NCBI GenBank assembly: GCA_949825065.1
Contig: OX463864.1
Location: 14,335,327-14,399,326 of the forward strand
Direction: 5' to 3'
DNA length: 64,000 nucleotides
Origin: Odontocerum albicorne
Lineage: Eukaryota > Arthropoda > Insecta > Trichoptera > Odontoceridae
Below the pieces are notes generated by a model. The model saw only the letters and a program-made list of their open reading frames with translations, made no database searches and was not told the origin of the DNA. Of the stretch, positions 10,286 to 21,540 are shown in pieces. Each line of letters starts with the position of its first letter. Position 1 is the stretch's first letter. Position numbers and translations under genes: made by a program.

Positions 10286-10610
10286 CCAGGATGATCAAGC
10301 CGACTGACCTGCAAAATTCACCTTTTGTATCATCCATGTACCCAATCGTTAACATAATATTTCTAGGCTTCCTTCGAATAAAAACGCTTGGGAATCGCTG
10401 TCTGAAGAGAATAATTTCTATCCTCTCAACCCATGGACCTTATCTTCCATGTAGCATTGTTCTATATGTAATGAATCACATAAATAAAACTATTGTAATT
10501 TCACTAAATTTAACTGAAGCAGATAAATTTGCGAGACACTGTGCTTGATCATGCAGAAAAACTAAATAATTTTCGTTCTACTTTACATATATAGTATAGT
10601 ACATAGCCAT
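10286..10610. other. Unassigned; one hAT-like terminus
   Basis: The complement at about 10400-10376 reads CAGCGATTCCCAAGC, a hAT-type terminus, but no partner end or 8-bp duplication was found. An AATAAAACTATTGTAATTTC stretch near 10482-10501 looks like a LINE or gene 3' tail. Confidence 0.3.
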
Positions 10611-10738
10611 GACAACCTCCGTGGCCTAGTGGATGAGAGGACCCGGGTTTCTTGGGTTTGATTTTCGATGGTACCCGAAAAATAGGATATTTTTTTTTAT
10701 AAGCTGGATATTTAATTTTTCTTCAATTTAAAGGACAA
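10611..10738 (+). mobile_element. SINE-1 head
   Basis: GACAACCTCCGTGGCCTAGT at the A box and TTGGGTTTGATTTTCGATGG at the B box. Only about 60 bp of body follow, so it cannot be assigned firmly to 1a or 1b. Confidence 0.65.
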
Positions 10739-10753
10739 CTTTATATAGCGTCG

Positions 10754-11105
10754 TCAACCTTTCCCTTCCTGTGCTAAAACAATCCGCGCGTTCCGGTTCT
10801 GTGTATTCAATACACATGTAAAAATGAGCGATTTAAAATCGGAAAAATAAGAAAATTCATAGTCAATCACTTAAATTAATTAAATTTGAAGTCAAAAGTG
10901 ATAATATTTGAAATTTAATTGCTGAAAACATGAAGAAGAAAAAACATCGGCCGACGTTCAAAAAACGGGCGAAACGCCCACCTCAAACGAAAGCCCGCGA
11001 GCTACTGAAGCAAGCGAACTGAGATTCTATTCTTGCGTTCCCATATACCGAAGTATTGTGAGAGTGAGACGTGAATAGCGTCGCTTCCTCCCCCATAGCG
11101 GTTTT
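10754..11105 (+). mobile_element. piggyBac-like non-autonomous element, fragment
   Basis: Starts CCTTTCCCTTCCTGTGCTAA, then shares blocks (AATCGGAAAAATAAGAA, ATTCATAG, TTGCTGAAAACAT, GAGAGTGAGACGTGAATAG) with the element at 17907-18520. The left flank reads TCAA instead of TTAA. The right end was not found. Confidence 0.5.
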
Positions 11106-11179
11106 TTATAATGAATATACCTACGTCACACACGTTTGACTGTATTGGTGAATTTATTCCCAATTTTCGTCATTTACTG

Positions 11180-11235
11180 TAGTAGTAACATTTAGTTCGT
11201 CATTTACTGTACATGCAGTGGGACTCTGGAACCAG
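11180..11235 (+). mobile_element. LINE-I C-terminal fragment
   Basis: CTCTGGAACCAGTTACAAAC encodes LWNQLQT, the same motif seen in the LINE-I fragments at 49.9 and 52.6 kb. Confidence 0.55.
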
Positions 11236-11345
11236 TTACAAACTTTTCTCCGTTAAAGCATTTTGCAGCGATCGAAATAGATGATAATCGGATGATGCAA
11301 GGTCAGGTGAGTATGGTGGGTGGGGTAGAATAGACCAGGCCAGAC
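11236..11345 (-). pseudogene. mariner transposase fragment
   Basis: A clean minus-strand frame reads PPYSPDLASSDYHLFRSLQN then ALTEKSL. This is the hallmark around the third catalytic aspartate of mariner (DD34D) transposases. Nothing upstream or downstream continues clearly, so it is a short relic beside a LINE-I fragment. It differs from the mariner at 34.4 kb (APYSPDLGPSDYFLFP). Confidence 0.75.
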
Positions 11346-11570
11346 CAAATGAAATTCCTGTGTCACTGTGTCCAAGATGGAATATAATAATATTGTTGTG
11401 TAAAATCTGCTGAGATGAAATTTTACAAAGAAAAGATTTATAGGAATTTTACGAAGTGCATTGCTGATGTTTTCACATTTTTTAATAATAAATGTTAATA
11501 ATTTCTAGGCATTCTGCAATCGTCTATCGCTACATAATTAGTTTATGGGTAATATATAAACTGACTTACA

Positions 11571-11665
11571 ACTGTAATTAAACGAATCGAAAATGAAGAT
11601 TGGGGTTTCAACTGTAATTAAACGAAACGAAAATGAAGATTGGGGTTTCAACTGTGATTAAACGA
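11571..11665. repeat. 40-bp tandem repeat, 2.4 copies
   Basis: Units start at 11571, 11611 and 11651 with ACTGTAATTAAACGAATCGA and AAATGAAGATTGGGGTTTCA. The copies are almost identical. Confidence 0.85.
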
Positions 11666-12360
11666 TAGTAGATGACGTATGCCCATTATAAATATTATAC
11701 GTTTGACAGCTGAAAAATGGCGGCAAATATAAAATTGCAGTTCTTGTTGCGCAACCCTTATTTCAACAAGACCAAAACGTAGACATAAATAAGGAAACAA
11801 ACTCTTACAGGAAGCAAATGTGCAGACCAAGAGTTCCGCAATGACACGGATCGAAAAAGTTAAAATATTGGACCTCTGTACCAAACAATGCCCCGAAGCA
11901 TACCCCCTCGCTGTATCTGCAAGAACGATCTGCGCTATGCTGAGATCTCGGATATACCAGAGCCATATAACAATATATTGCTAACCTCCCGTTTGCACTT
12001 TCAATGATAACCTTGGTCGAACGGCTAATAAATAGCGAAAATTCAATACACGAAGGCGGCATTAAAAATTCTATACTCTCTGTAGCCAGGAGTAAACAAA
12101 CTTTTACTGATGAAATTAACATAAAAAAACATTACTATATTTTATTCCACTATTTTTCTTCACATATCACCTATAAGCATTTCAACATACAAATAGTTCT
12201 TCAGATGATTCGGATTACCTATTTTTTCCATGGTCTAATGGGGAATAGAGAAGAAAAGATGATATATTTAAACGATTTTTCATATTATTTGTTTATCGTG
12301 AATAATAAACTAAATTTATCCTCTTATCCGTACATATTTTATTTATTTTTATTTATTATT
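11666..12360. other. No recognised gene
   Basis: Less AT-rich than its surroundings between 11700 and 12000. A 105-residue minus-strand frame (11805-12122) shows no domain I recognise. Probably not coding. Confidence 0.35.
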
Positions 12361-12447
12361 ACACATGGCAAAAAATATACACAATTTGAGAAAAAACAAC
12401 AGGTAATTTGATTTGGACATATAATTTTAATGGATCTGGGTAAACAT
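12361..12447 (+). repeat. Dispersed repeat shared with 27600-27690
   Basis: Blocks ACACATGG, AACAACAGGTAATTT and TTTTAATGGATCTGGGT occur in the same order in reverse at 27600-27690. Identity looks high. Family unknown. Confidence 0.65.
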
Positions 12448-12579
12448 AAATAGGAGAGATATCCAACCAATTGAATGACCAGCCATTTTTTGATTCACCA
12501 CCAGCTAGGTTAAAATCCAAGCACAGCTTCATGAGGGCCACAAAGCCTCCAGAACAACCACCTACTATTGGTACGATGA

Positions 12580-12890
12580 ATGAGCCGGACATCGCCCCCT
12601 AGAGGGTGGATTTTTCTTGTAGGTGAATTGCCACCCGGCTCTGAACTGCCCTGGAGAGCCTGGAAATCTCTTGATAGATCATGTAATGGAATTGGAAGAA
12701 CCAAGGACAACATGTCAAAATTTGGAATGCTGTGTGATGGATTGACTCTATATATATGCAATGAGGAGCAGAGAATGCGGCACTTGATACAATGCCCGAA
12801 GAACCAGAAGAGTCTTGCACTGAAGAGGACTTGATTCGTGGAATGTCCAATGCTATCCAGGTGACAGGATTTTAGGCGGAAGTAATCAAG
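12580..12890 (+). pseudogene. LINE C-terminal fragment (RT/RNase H tail)
   Basis: The frame reads NGIGRTKDNMSKFGM, then CNEEQRMRHLIQCP. This resembles the cysteine/histidine tail of non-LTR polyproteins (GxGR, CxCG, EQTMxHLLxCP). The expected CxCG pair is damaged. An in-frame stop lies just upstream and no RT core is present. Confidence 0.55.
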
Positions 12891-13339
12891 TGATTTTACA
12901 GAAGAATAAGACCATAGTTGCTCTTTACTGTATTCGCCGTAAGATCATCGACAGTGTAACGTGTAATTTAGATTAGCTAACTCACTTGAGGAGGACACAG
13001 TGCGTATTGAGATGCGCATGATATGAAAAAAAAACGTAATGAAACAAAAACAGTCCAGTGTTTTATTTTAATAATTGTGGATTTCCACTTGAGCCTGAAT
13101 TATTGAAACAAACATATTATTAATTAAACAAATATTTATAATGATACAAAACCAGAGCCATGTGTTTTATTACAATGTGGATTTCCACATAATTGAGACT
13201 GAATTATTGAAACAGACATTATTTTATTAAGTTCATGGTAACAACTTGACGCAAAAAAAATATCCGTACGAAATTTATATAAATTACACACAGCACTGGA
13301 GTATAACGAATATTTTTTTCATTAATTCATTGGTATGGT
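12891..13339. repeat. Diverged ~100-bp tandem duplication
   Basis: 13043-13140 and 13147-13240 share GTGTTTTATT, TGTGGATTTCCAC and CTGAATTATTGAAACA in the same order, so this is a two-copy tandem. The rest is unassigned. Confidence 0.6.
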
Positions 13340-13665
13340 GCACCTCAATATATCCCAATAGCCGATGCGAATATATTATATTTATAATCGTGGCCTGGAG
13401 ATAAAATTGTCTTTAATCTCAATAATCGAGGCTTCGAGGTTAGAGCCACTGGAGTAGGCATGAAACTCTCAGTTTGTCATCACACTTGTTGGTAATACAA
13501 CTGCACGTGAATAGATAACAACACACATGTCTAGAGCGTGGGAGTATTGTTACCAGAAAGACTCTTTAACCAGACTGGCGCCCTTTATTTGATTTTTTTC
13601 GGGTGCAAGAAAAATCAAACCCGCAAGGAGACAAGAGTCTTATCGATTCGGCTACACAGGCCATT
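13340..13665 (-). mobile_element. SINE-1b copy, near full length
   Basis: In reverse the head is GTGGCC...ATTCGGC-like, with AATCAAACCCGCAAGGAG as the B box. The body differs from SINE-1a: CCAGTCTGG, GGTAACAATACTCCCACG, CCTACTCCAGTGGCTCTAA and the terminal CCAGGCCACG block. The same body follows the heads at 16771, 36003 and 61560. Confidence 0.7.
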
Positions 13666-13708
13666 ACTCAAGATTATAGAATTACAAAGATAATTTATAC
13701 GTTTAGTA

Positions 13709-14098
13709 TACTGCCGTCATAAGCAAAAACGCAGATAACGGGGAAAAAATCAGAATTTTAACTAAGTATGAGGCAATATTCCATATCAAATTCTGAACCA
13801 CAATCAATAAAAAATACAGAAAATCATTTATTTCAACACAAAAATCGACATAATGTCTTTTTTAATTTTACAAAATACTAAGTTTTTCTAAGCAAAAAAA
13901 AAACAATAAAATGTTATTCATAAGCAAAAAGACAACAAGTGCCTATGCGTTTGTTGCGTTTTTGCTTATGAATCACATTTTACTGCTTTTTTGTTTATGA
14001 ATCACGACATTTTTAAGCAGCAATGAAAAACATAAAAGTGCAGTTTTCTCAAAACTTAACTTTTGCCATTAGCTACGTTTTTGCTTATGAGGGCAGTA
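13709..14098. mobile_element. Tc1/mariner-type MITE with TA duplication
   Basis: The termini are near-perfect inverted repeats: TACTGCCGTCATAAGCAAAA then ACG on the left, and the complement of the right end TACTGCCCTCATAAGCAAAA then ACG. TA flanks both sides (13707-13708 and 14099-14100). The TAAGCAAAAA motif also recurs internally in both orientations. It is 390 bp with no ORF. Confidence 0.8.
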
Positions 14099-14149
14099 TA
14101 ACAGGTGCGCGACTTTTGGGAAGAATAAATAATAATTATGAAATATGGA

Positions 14150-14350
14150 AGAGTAAAAAGCCTTTAAAATAGCAAAGTGTATCATGATGTATGGAAGACC
14201 TAGGGAAATGTGGCACTACCAAATGAATCAAATTCTGAAAGAGGGAAGTGTGAGAAATATCTATAATAAGAAAGTATGCATGATGAGGTGTATGGACATG
14301 GCAGGATAAAATGAAGTGGAAATCAGTTATCTCAGTCTACCCCAAATAGA
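14150..14350 (+). mobile_element. LINE-D 3' end, degenerate
   Basis: Contains ATTCTGAAAGAGGGAAGTGT, AAGTATGCATGATGAGGTGT, ATGGACATGGCAG and a CAGTCTACCCC remnant, matching the tail order of LINE-D. Confidence 0.55.
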
Positions 14351-14844
14351 GACGTGGGCTGATAGTATTGATAATGACTGTCAGTTAAAAAAACAAAAAC
14401 GAATCGTGGATCTAAAGTCTCCTGTTGGGAAACGAGCAATTGATCTCTAACTCAAATATACAACGAACCATAAGCCGTGTCGAGGGATGAATGCTTGTTT
14501 GCGCGAACCACCTCAACAAGATGGTTTACACTCTAGAAATTCACCTAAAATCGTTGTATCACTTCTCCCAGAAGTATCATTTATTCTATTTTTTTTTCAT
14601 CCTTTTGTGTACATGGTTATACATGGTACATTTATCGGTCTGACTGCTATACAGATTTATTCCAATCAACCAGCTCATTTTGGATACTTTCAATTGTTTT
14701 GATCCATGATAGATTTTAGGAAAAAATAAACTTTCAAATTCAAGAAAAAAAATTGCAGATAAATAACCAATCTCGAAACAATGATGGTACATAAAAGTAG
14801 AGGAAAGGAGTTCGTTCAAGGATAAGAAAGCGAAAGAAATCAAA
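14351..14844. other. No recognised feature
   Basis: A 71-residue plus frame and an 85-residue minus frame overlap each other and show no domain. Confidence 0.35.
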
Positions 14845-15000
14845 ATTAGGATGAAATGATATTCTGCCTAGTGGTATATTTTTTCAATTCTTCGTTAAAC
14901 GTAAATAAGGATGGTGCACTAATAATGATGAACCTTGGAAGTTCGTTCCACAGTTGCGTCGAGTGAACCGCAAAGATGTATAAAATGTGGCGTGATGTTT
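14845..15000 (-). pseudogene. LINE C-terminal fragment (LWNELP type)
   Basis: The minus frame reads QLWNELPRFIIISAPSLFTF then NEELKKY, matching the common C-terminal pattern RLWNxLPxxIRxxxSLxxFKxxLKxY of non-LTR reverse transcriptases. Truncated on both sides. Confidence 0.65.
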
Positions 15001-15039
15001 TGGTAAGGATTGTCTCATCGCAAATTTTTCACGACGATA

Positions 15040-15265
15040 TGAAAGAAACTCGGAATGAAGTTAATGATGAAATTTTTATAAGCGTTCTAATAATTAGTAA
15101 AATTCGTTATGCTGACGACACTGTCCCACCTTTCGAAATAAATCATTAAATTATTGAGTGTGGTTTAAAATGTACATATTTAAATGCTGGCTGAATGGTC
15201 AATGGGGTCAGTCTCAAGAGATCAAAACAAGAGTGGAGTTGGCACAAATCAGTTTGTTCTAAATA
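15040..15265 (+). pseudogene. Reverse transcriptase fragment with YADD
   Basis: The plus frame reads NDEIFISVLIISKIRYADDT, with the YADD catalytic box at about 15108-15119. A second frame, after a gap, reads CWLNGQWGQSQEIKTRVELA, a thumb-region pattern following KYLG in RTE-type LINEs. Most sequence between is deleted. It lies head to head with the preceding LINE fragment. Confidence 0.7.
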
Positions 15266-15860
15266 CAGAATCTATTGTAATCTCGACGTATGTATGAGAA
15301 TTTAGAATTTTGCTCAACTATCATATATATTCTCCGTATTTCGGTATTCTTAGATAAGTAGATTTTTTGAAGATACGAAAAATAATTAAGATTGGCAACC
15401 ACACAAAAAAATAATGTCGAGAGAACGAGATTTCTTTGTTGCCTGATTTTAAGCAATTGAAGTATGTTTCGAACCTCGGACACGTGGATACTTGCTTAGT
15501 TCAAATACGAATTGGATGCATACTTATAATACTTTTATGTAAGTGGTTAAGTGTAGTATATCTGGCGGGTTAATTGCTATGCAACAATTTCCATAACCGA
15601 CCGGATTAAGTTAGATGTGTATAATAAGAAATAATTATAGTTTTGAAGAAGTAGAGGATAGACATCTTCAAGGAATTCGGACGGAGATCGAAGGAATGAT
15701 AAATTCACAAAACAAAATTGATAGCGCTGGGAATCAAATCAGCGAACCGAAACTGAATGATAAGCAAGCATGTTCACCATTAGACCAAAGTGACCGACTT
15801 ATAATTAAAATTGTTTAAAATGAGATAAAATTGTATTTGAATTTCGACTCGAACTATATA
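15266..15860. other. Unassigned; orphan SINE-1a tail
   Basis: 15557-15603 matches a reverse SINE-1a tail (TCTGGCGGGTTAATTGCTAT). A 67-residue plus ORF at 15615 has no recognised domain. Confidence 0.4.
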
Positions 15861-16770
15861 TTGAAACGGAAATATTGATGTATGAGTGTCCAACAAGGGC
15901 AATTGTCTAAGTTGTTGGATCCTGAACAAATAACCCCTAATTATCAATACCATGTTTCACATTAATATGTTTTCTTAAGTATGTATAATTATCTTCTTAT
16001 CGTGTCTAGGCAGTATTATTTTTGTCCTGATTTGTGCCACATTTGACATTACTGGGCGGTCTACGGATCAAGTCCTCTTCTGTGCAAGATACCAGCTCAT
16101 CGAGCACCGCAGCAAGTGTAGTATGGACTCCTCAACGCAGGTAAAGATATTCGTTCCATCACTGTATAATTTTTTTTATTTTAATTGATTGTGTGGCGCC
16201 ACTTTAGTGAATCAAGACCATTTCCAAGAACGCTTAATAATAATACTAATAACAGGATAATTTATACAGCACCGTTTAGAGAGCAGACTTCTAAAAGACG
16301 ATTTAACTCAAGATTCGAACTCACTGTTATTGGCAGATTAAAAATATATAAGTTGAGTGTTAAGATAGGAAGGTGGTGGCTGCTGAAACCATTAGATAGG
16401 GAACTTCTCCGCATCTATATATATATATATTTAAAAACATTGGTAAGAAAACCGCAGAAAACTTATCAAGGGAAGATCAACTACTATTAAACCTTTGTAG
16501 ATCTTCCGATTTGTGATATTAACACTCAGCAATAGGTATAATGTGTAGTGTTCATATTACGAGTATCATCCTGTCGTATAGCCAATAACTGAGCATCGTG
16601 ACTCCGATAATAACTTTGATACAAAAGCTGGTCGGTTGCAAGATATTGCTTTTTAAAGCAATAAATCGGTCCGAAGTATTAACATAAATAAAATAAAGGC
16701 CATAGGACCAGTCACTTGAAAAACCAGCTCAAGATAACCCGGTCGATACCGATTCACCTCAAAAATATGA
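15861..16770. repeat. Unassigned with two low-copy repeats
   Basis: 16065-16130 (CAAGTCCTCTTCTGTGCAAG, GCACCGCAGCAA) resembles 31890-31960. 16345-16415 (TTGAGTGTTAAGATAGGAAG, CATTAGATAGGGAACTTCT) resembles 40950-41010. An AT dinucleotide run lies at 16415-16430. Confidence 0.5.
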
Positions 16771-17040
16771 ACCCCGTGGCCTAGTTTTTAAGAAGTTTGA
16801 CTTTCGCCCGAGTATTCGGGTTCAATTCCCCATGAATCACCAAAAAGATTTAAAAAAATTACAGTCCGGTAAAAAGTTTGTCAGGTAACAATACTCGCAC
16901 GTGCTGTATACGTGTGCAAGTGTTGTTATCCTTTCACATGCAGTAGTTATATACCAACACGTGTAATAACGAACCCTGAGTCCCGTGCCTGCTCCAGTGG
17001 TCGTAAATCTAAAGATTCGATTACTGGAGCAGATGGTAGT
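16771..17040 (+). mobile_element. SINE-1b copy
   Basis: A box CCCCGTGGCCTAGTTTTTAA, B box TTCGGGTTCAATTCCCCATG. The 1b body follows: GGTAACAATACTCGCACG, ACGTGTGCAAGTGTTGTTAT and GTGCCTGCTCCAGTGGTCGT. Confidence 0.75.
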
Positions 17041-17051
17041 ATTTTATAGTA

Positions 17052-17270
17052 TAATACTACACTTTCGTTGCAAACAGTACAACCTGGCGGGTTTATTACA
17101 ACGTGGCAATCTGTTTCAATCGACCAGTAAAATGTTAAAGAGGTCTTAAATAAAAACCCAGACTGAAATGCTTTTTTTTTTTTTTCATAAATCTGCATTT
17201 TAACAGAAATGGAAACCAAACCCCTCAGATCACAAGACATGCGTTTTACCAACTAGAACATTGAGCTCGT
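17052..17270 (-). mobile_element. SINE-1a copy
   Basis: Reverse: CACTTTCGTTGCAAACAGTA, CAACCTGGCGGGTTTATTAC, GTAAAATGTTAAAGAGGTCT, GAAACCAAACCCCTCAGAT, TTTTACCAACTAGAAC. Convergent with the adjacent SINE-1b. Confidence 0.8.
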
Positions 17271-17829
17271 CGTCAATAGTCTCCAAGCCACACACTTTAA
17301 TAAGTCCAAATCACCAACTCGAATATGTTGAAAGGCACCATACGAAAGAAAAGAGAATGATTTCAACCAGACGTTTGACATTCTGAGAGCTAAACGATGT
17401 TAGTACAAAACGTCTCCCAAAAGGTATAACCCTATCGTACAATTCCGGTATGTACCGCGGCGGCAAGAACGTTTGTAGTTCGCTTACCACAGTTAACCAA
17501 CCTATGAACCTATTCTATTACCATTATAGAGTTGAATATCGTTATTATTACGAGCCGATTAGCATCGATCGTTCCGGATTGGTATTGGCATTGCGAAATG
17601 CACGCCGAGCGACTAGACCGTGCTATTGCTCCGAGCAATGGTGCATTACGATTTTTTGAAAAACCTTGTACGGTATAGGTGAAACTCTCCCAACACCATT
17701 AACAAAATAACTTTCTCTAAAAGTATGAATTCTCTATGGCTGGGAATAAGTTTTTTTTGTTTTTGAAATGGTGAGAAAATACGTTGAATTAAAAAGCGAC
17801 CTAACACTAATGTACAATATTATTTATAT
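17271..17829. other. Unassigned
   Basis: The 17440-17660 part is less AT-rich and carries a 69-residue plus ORF with no recognised domain. Confidence 0.35.
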
Positions 17830-17906
17830 TTTCGTTTATACAGTAAAACCTGGCTAGTTAATTGACAACTGAACATCTCTTCCTACCGACTAGAAAAAGT
17901 ACTTAA
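17830..17906 (-). mobile_element. SINE-1a, left part of an interrupted copy
   Basis: Reverse tail TTTTCGTTTATACAGTAAAA, CCTGGCTAG, TCTTCCTACCGACTAG, ending at TTAA (17903-17906). The consensus here reads GATGTTAAAGAGG. The copy resumes at 18521. Confidence 0.7.
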
Positions 17907-18520
17907 CCCTTACGGTGCTAAAATTGAAACGCGCGCTCCGGCGTTGGGTAGTGAGTACGCGATCAAAAATTTGCGATTTTAAATCGGAAAAATAAGAACA
18001 TTCATAGATAATCCCCTTAATTAATTATAATTGAACTTAAAAATTATAATAATTGAGATTTATTTGCTGAAAACATTAAAAAACCATCTGGCAACGCTCA
18101 CGGAACGGGCGTAGGTCTAATCTATTTGCAAGCCCAAAAGCTACTGCGGCGCGGAGCGGTAGTGGCTTACTCCCGGCGTGGCTTACGCTTGCGACGATTG
18201 AGCTCCTCGCAATTCAGTGGAGTATGCAAGAGTGAGATGCGAATATAGTGTCGCGCTTCCCGCATACTCTTCACCTGTCGTCAAGACACAAGGTCGAGGC
18301 ACTCACAGCGTTTAAATGCGAATTTGTTTCCGATCTTCACAAAATACCCACGATGTAGTCGATAAATTCTGATTATTATTAATATTATTTTTTAAATCAA
18401 TGCGTAAATATATTATGGAGGAATATCTAAAATCTTAACCTTGTATTTATTATATTTATAGAGATATTGATGGTTATTAGAAGCAACGTGTAGAAGATAC
18501 CCAACACAGGGAAGGAAAGG
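17907..18520. mobile_element. piggyBac-like MITE inserted at TTAA
   Basis: Flanked by TTAA at 17903-17906 and 18521-18524. The left end starts CCCTTACGGTGCTAAAATTG. The right end, in complement, starts CCTTTCCTTCCCTGTGTTGG. CC(C/T)TT starts and TTAA duplication fit piggyBac. The flanks join into an uninterrupted SINE-1a, confirming insertion. 614 bp, no transposase. Confidence 0.7.
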
Positions 18521-18600
18521 TTAAACAAACATTAAGTGAAAACAGATTGGACTCTGGAAAAAAATCTGGAAAACTGGTCTCGCCAGATGGTGATCGGGCC
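18521..18600 (-). mobile_element. SINE-1a, right part of the interrupted copy
   Basis: TTAAACAAACATTAAGTGAA then AACAGATTGGACT continues the SINE-1a consensus (TTAAAGAGGCCTTAAGTGAA, AACCAGACTGG) after the TTAA. Beyond 18600 the match fades; GGCCTAGTTGATAAGG near 18617 is an unrelated plus-strand head fragment. Confidence 0.6.
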
Positions 18601-18936
18601 GTAGTATGCCGACCCCTGGCCTAGTTGATAAGGGAGATAAGATACAATATCAACGAAACTATGTGACTTAAAAAATCGCAGGTCCTGTATAGTGAAGTGG
18701 TCTCTAAATCCACAAAATGGTGGGTTTTACATATAATGTTTTACACTCCGTACTCTTCAGTTCGCCTTTCCATTCAAATGAGTTTAAATTGTAAATTTTA
18801 TATTGTGGATAATAAAAAATAAAATGTAGGAAAAAATGTTTGCGTTTTAGAGACATTTTTGTATACAATTTCTATGAAAATATATTTTTTATTTCACTTT
18901 CGTTTTGGCGATTTGATATATTGCAATTTCTTCTAA

Positions 18937-19085
18937 TCAAACAGATATCAAAGAGACCGAATAGTACAATATAAAGTAACCTGAGAGAAACCTTTTATTT
19001 TAAATCTGGGTTCCATCAGGAATCAAACTCGCACAAACCATGGCGTTGGAAGATAATCGTTTGACTTTAATAATAAATAAACGAA
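18937..19085 (-). mobile_element. SINE-1a copy, 3' truncated
   Basis: Reverse: ATCAAAGAGACC, GGTTCCATCAGGAATCAAAC for the B box, TTGGAAGATAATCGTTTGAC toward the A box. Confidence 0.55.
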
Positions 19086-19259
19086 ACCATCAAATAAAAG
19101 GTTAGCATAAGTTTACATCGGCTGTGGTTTTTTTATGATTTCCTCACTTTTCTATGTGTTAGATGCAAATTCCATCAATATTAAAATGTGATGGAAATAG
19201 AAATGAGAACATTGCATTGAAAAACAATGTATGGCATAATAAGATAAGAATACGCGTTG

Positions 19260-19440
19260 AAAGAAATTGTAGAGTTTAAAATTAAGAAAAAAAACATTAA
19301 GATGGTTCGACCATGTAGAAATAATTAATGATGCAAGATGCACAACGAAATAAAATTCTGAAAGAGGGAAGAGTGAAGCCTTTATAATGGGAAAGCACGT
19401 ATGACGAGATGCATGGGCGTGGCAGAAGCGAAAGATGTAT
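19260..19440 (+). mobile_element. LINE-D 3' end, degenerate
   Basis: AAGATGGTTCGACCATGTAG corresponds to LRWFGHV, followed by AAATTCTGAAAGAGGGAAGA and GAGATGCATGGGCGTGGCAG. Confidence 0.55.
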
Positions 19441-21540
19441 TCCGGAATAGAAAAATGTTGTAATCTGTTCTCCTTACCTAGCCGAATATGGAAATGGCAT
19501 GGTACTAATTATTATTCTACAAGAAAACTAGAAAACTTGTCAGAGGAAGGTGAACCATTGTACAAAAGAATTTTTTTTGTACAATTCACACAGTTTTTCC
19601 GATATGTCATTGTGACTCATTTAACAGTTTTGATGTATGGAAAATTATACGTGAGATTGTTCATAAATTTAATATAAAAGAAAAAAATGATTTAAGAAAT
19701 CGTGCAAGATGATTTAAGAAATCTTGCAAAGATCTATTGTGTTATTTATTCCAGGATTTCTTAAATAGTCAATACAAAATTCAAAATAATCATTAAATGA
19801 TCCCCCTTAATCATTATCATGATTTAAACAAATTACAATACATTATTCGAGCTAATTCCGAATACAATTTGCATCAAAATGTGAAAACCGATTTCTAAAC
19901 GAACGCTTTTTGAACTTTATACTGTGAAATGCAATTAATTCCCAATGAGTTCCAACAGTTAAAAACACTATTGGGCAAAGAGAAACACTCCATTTCTAGC
20001 TAAAATAAATATGTTTTTCGACGTTTTTCTTACAAAGACAAATTCTTTTCAAAATTCACATTTTTTCTTAAAAAAACTGTATTCGTTTTTTTCTCAAGGA
20101 ATACTTTTTTTACAAATACATTTAATATCCGTGCAAATTGAATACACTCGTACATAAAACATTGTTAAAACGTATTAGAATCGCACTAAAAGTTGCACAA
20201 ATATTTTTCTATACATTTATCACAGACTATTTAAAAGTCAAAATTACACTTTATATTATAAATATATGCTTTAATTCCAAATAAACTTAATTAATACGGC
20301 TTATAAAGTATGAATATGATTTTTTTAAATCGCTCAAGTTTATGAGATCTTTGAAAACGCTTTTACTAGAGAAATCCAGTTTACAAAAGAATGTTAACTT
20401 TTGTATCGAGAAGCGGCAACAGTGTAACCGAGATCGCTTCTCTTGTAAGTGCACCTATGCTGCCCCTTGCGTCACGTATTGATATATCAATCGGCAGGAA
20501 TTTAAGCTTTTTATAATAAATTTTTATTACCGATTAATATTAAACAATTATAAAAATCTTGTCTCATCCCAAAAATATTAATTTACAAAAAAAATATTAA
20601 TTAACAGCGTCAATATTGAATAAAAACGGACAGCATATTTGACGGCAAACCGAAAAACAATTTTATTTAATCAACTTGATAATATACCAAAAAACTTTAT
20701 ACTGTTATTCAATATGTAACGTAAAATCTTTAATATATTATTTAAAGCGATCTTTAAAAATAAACGCGAATCAATGAAATCTTTCTCTAAAAAACCTTCA
20801 TTCGATTCGTCATGTTTTACAATAACTATTTATGATTTATATTTTACTTAAAAAACTGTAATATGGAACGGTGATCTGAATTTTGAAGCTCAAATTCTTT
20901 TAAGCGTATAAATTCATTCGCCAAAGTATTCTATCAAAAGAATTCATAAATTCTATAATACTTTCAGTTAGGTTACAGTGTTGATTAAGTTTGAATTTGG
21001 ATTGCACAATATAAACTTAAAATTTGCCTTTTAGATAGCAAAGTGAACGATAAAGTTTCATTAATGTCTAATAAAAAAGCTTTTAAATCCTAATAAATCA
21101 CAAAAGCTTACCATATCAGTTTTATGTCGCATAGTTAAACACAAATGCACTTAAAAACACATTATCCACCATCAATTTCACAACAATAAAATTAATCACA
21201 AACATTTAAAAACAATTTATCACAAAAATTTAAAAACTTTATAATAGTGCAACAATTTCTGTAAGAATTAAAACGATATTACAAAAGCGGCCGTATTATA
21301 ACCTCACTCATACAACAACACGCTCGGCATTTTACAGAAACGCTATTGACAAAAATGTATATGCACCAACCATTCTATTCACTTTTCCACAGAGAACAAC
21401 TGGTAAACACACCACCAAAAAATGCTTTAAAAATCGGTCAAAAACGCGTTCAAACAATATAAAACTGATACATAAACATTATTAAACACATAAAATAATA
21501 TTATTTTGTTATTTTTGACTAGATTTAGGTATTTTTTTAA
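19441..21540. other. Repeat-poor AT-rich stretch
   Basis: No SINE, LINE or MITE is recognisable over about 2 kb, unusual in this window. A short hairpin (GAGAAGCG at 20408-20415 and CGCTTCTC at 20435-20442) sits in a small GC-richer island, followed by TTGTAAGTG. Two donor-like sites occur: plus-strand GTAAGT at about 20444 and a minus-strand GTAAGC at 21106-21111. It could be intron or 5'UTR sequence next to the CpG-rich segment. Confidence 0.3.

Noticed and set aside
12004..12411. A 135-residue plus-strand ORF
   Set aside because: It is AT-rich with random composition, lacks a domain and overlaps a dispersed repeat at its end.
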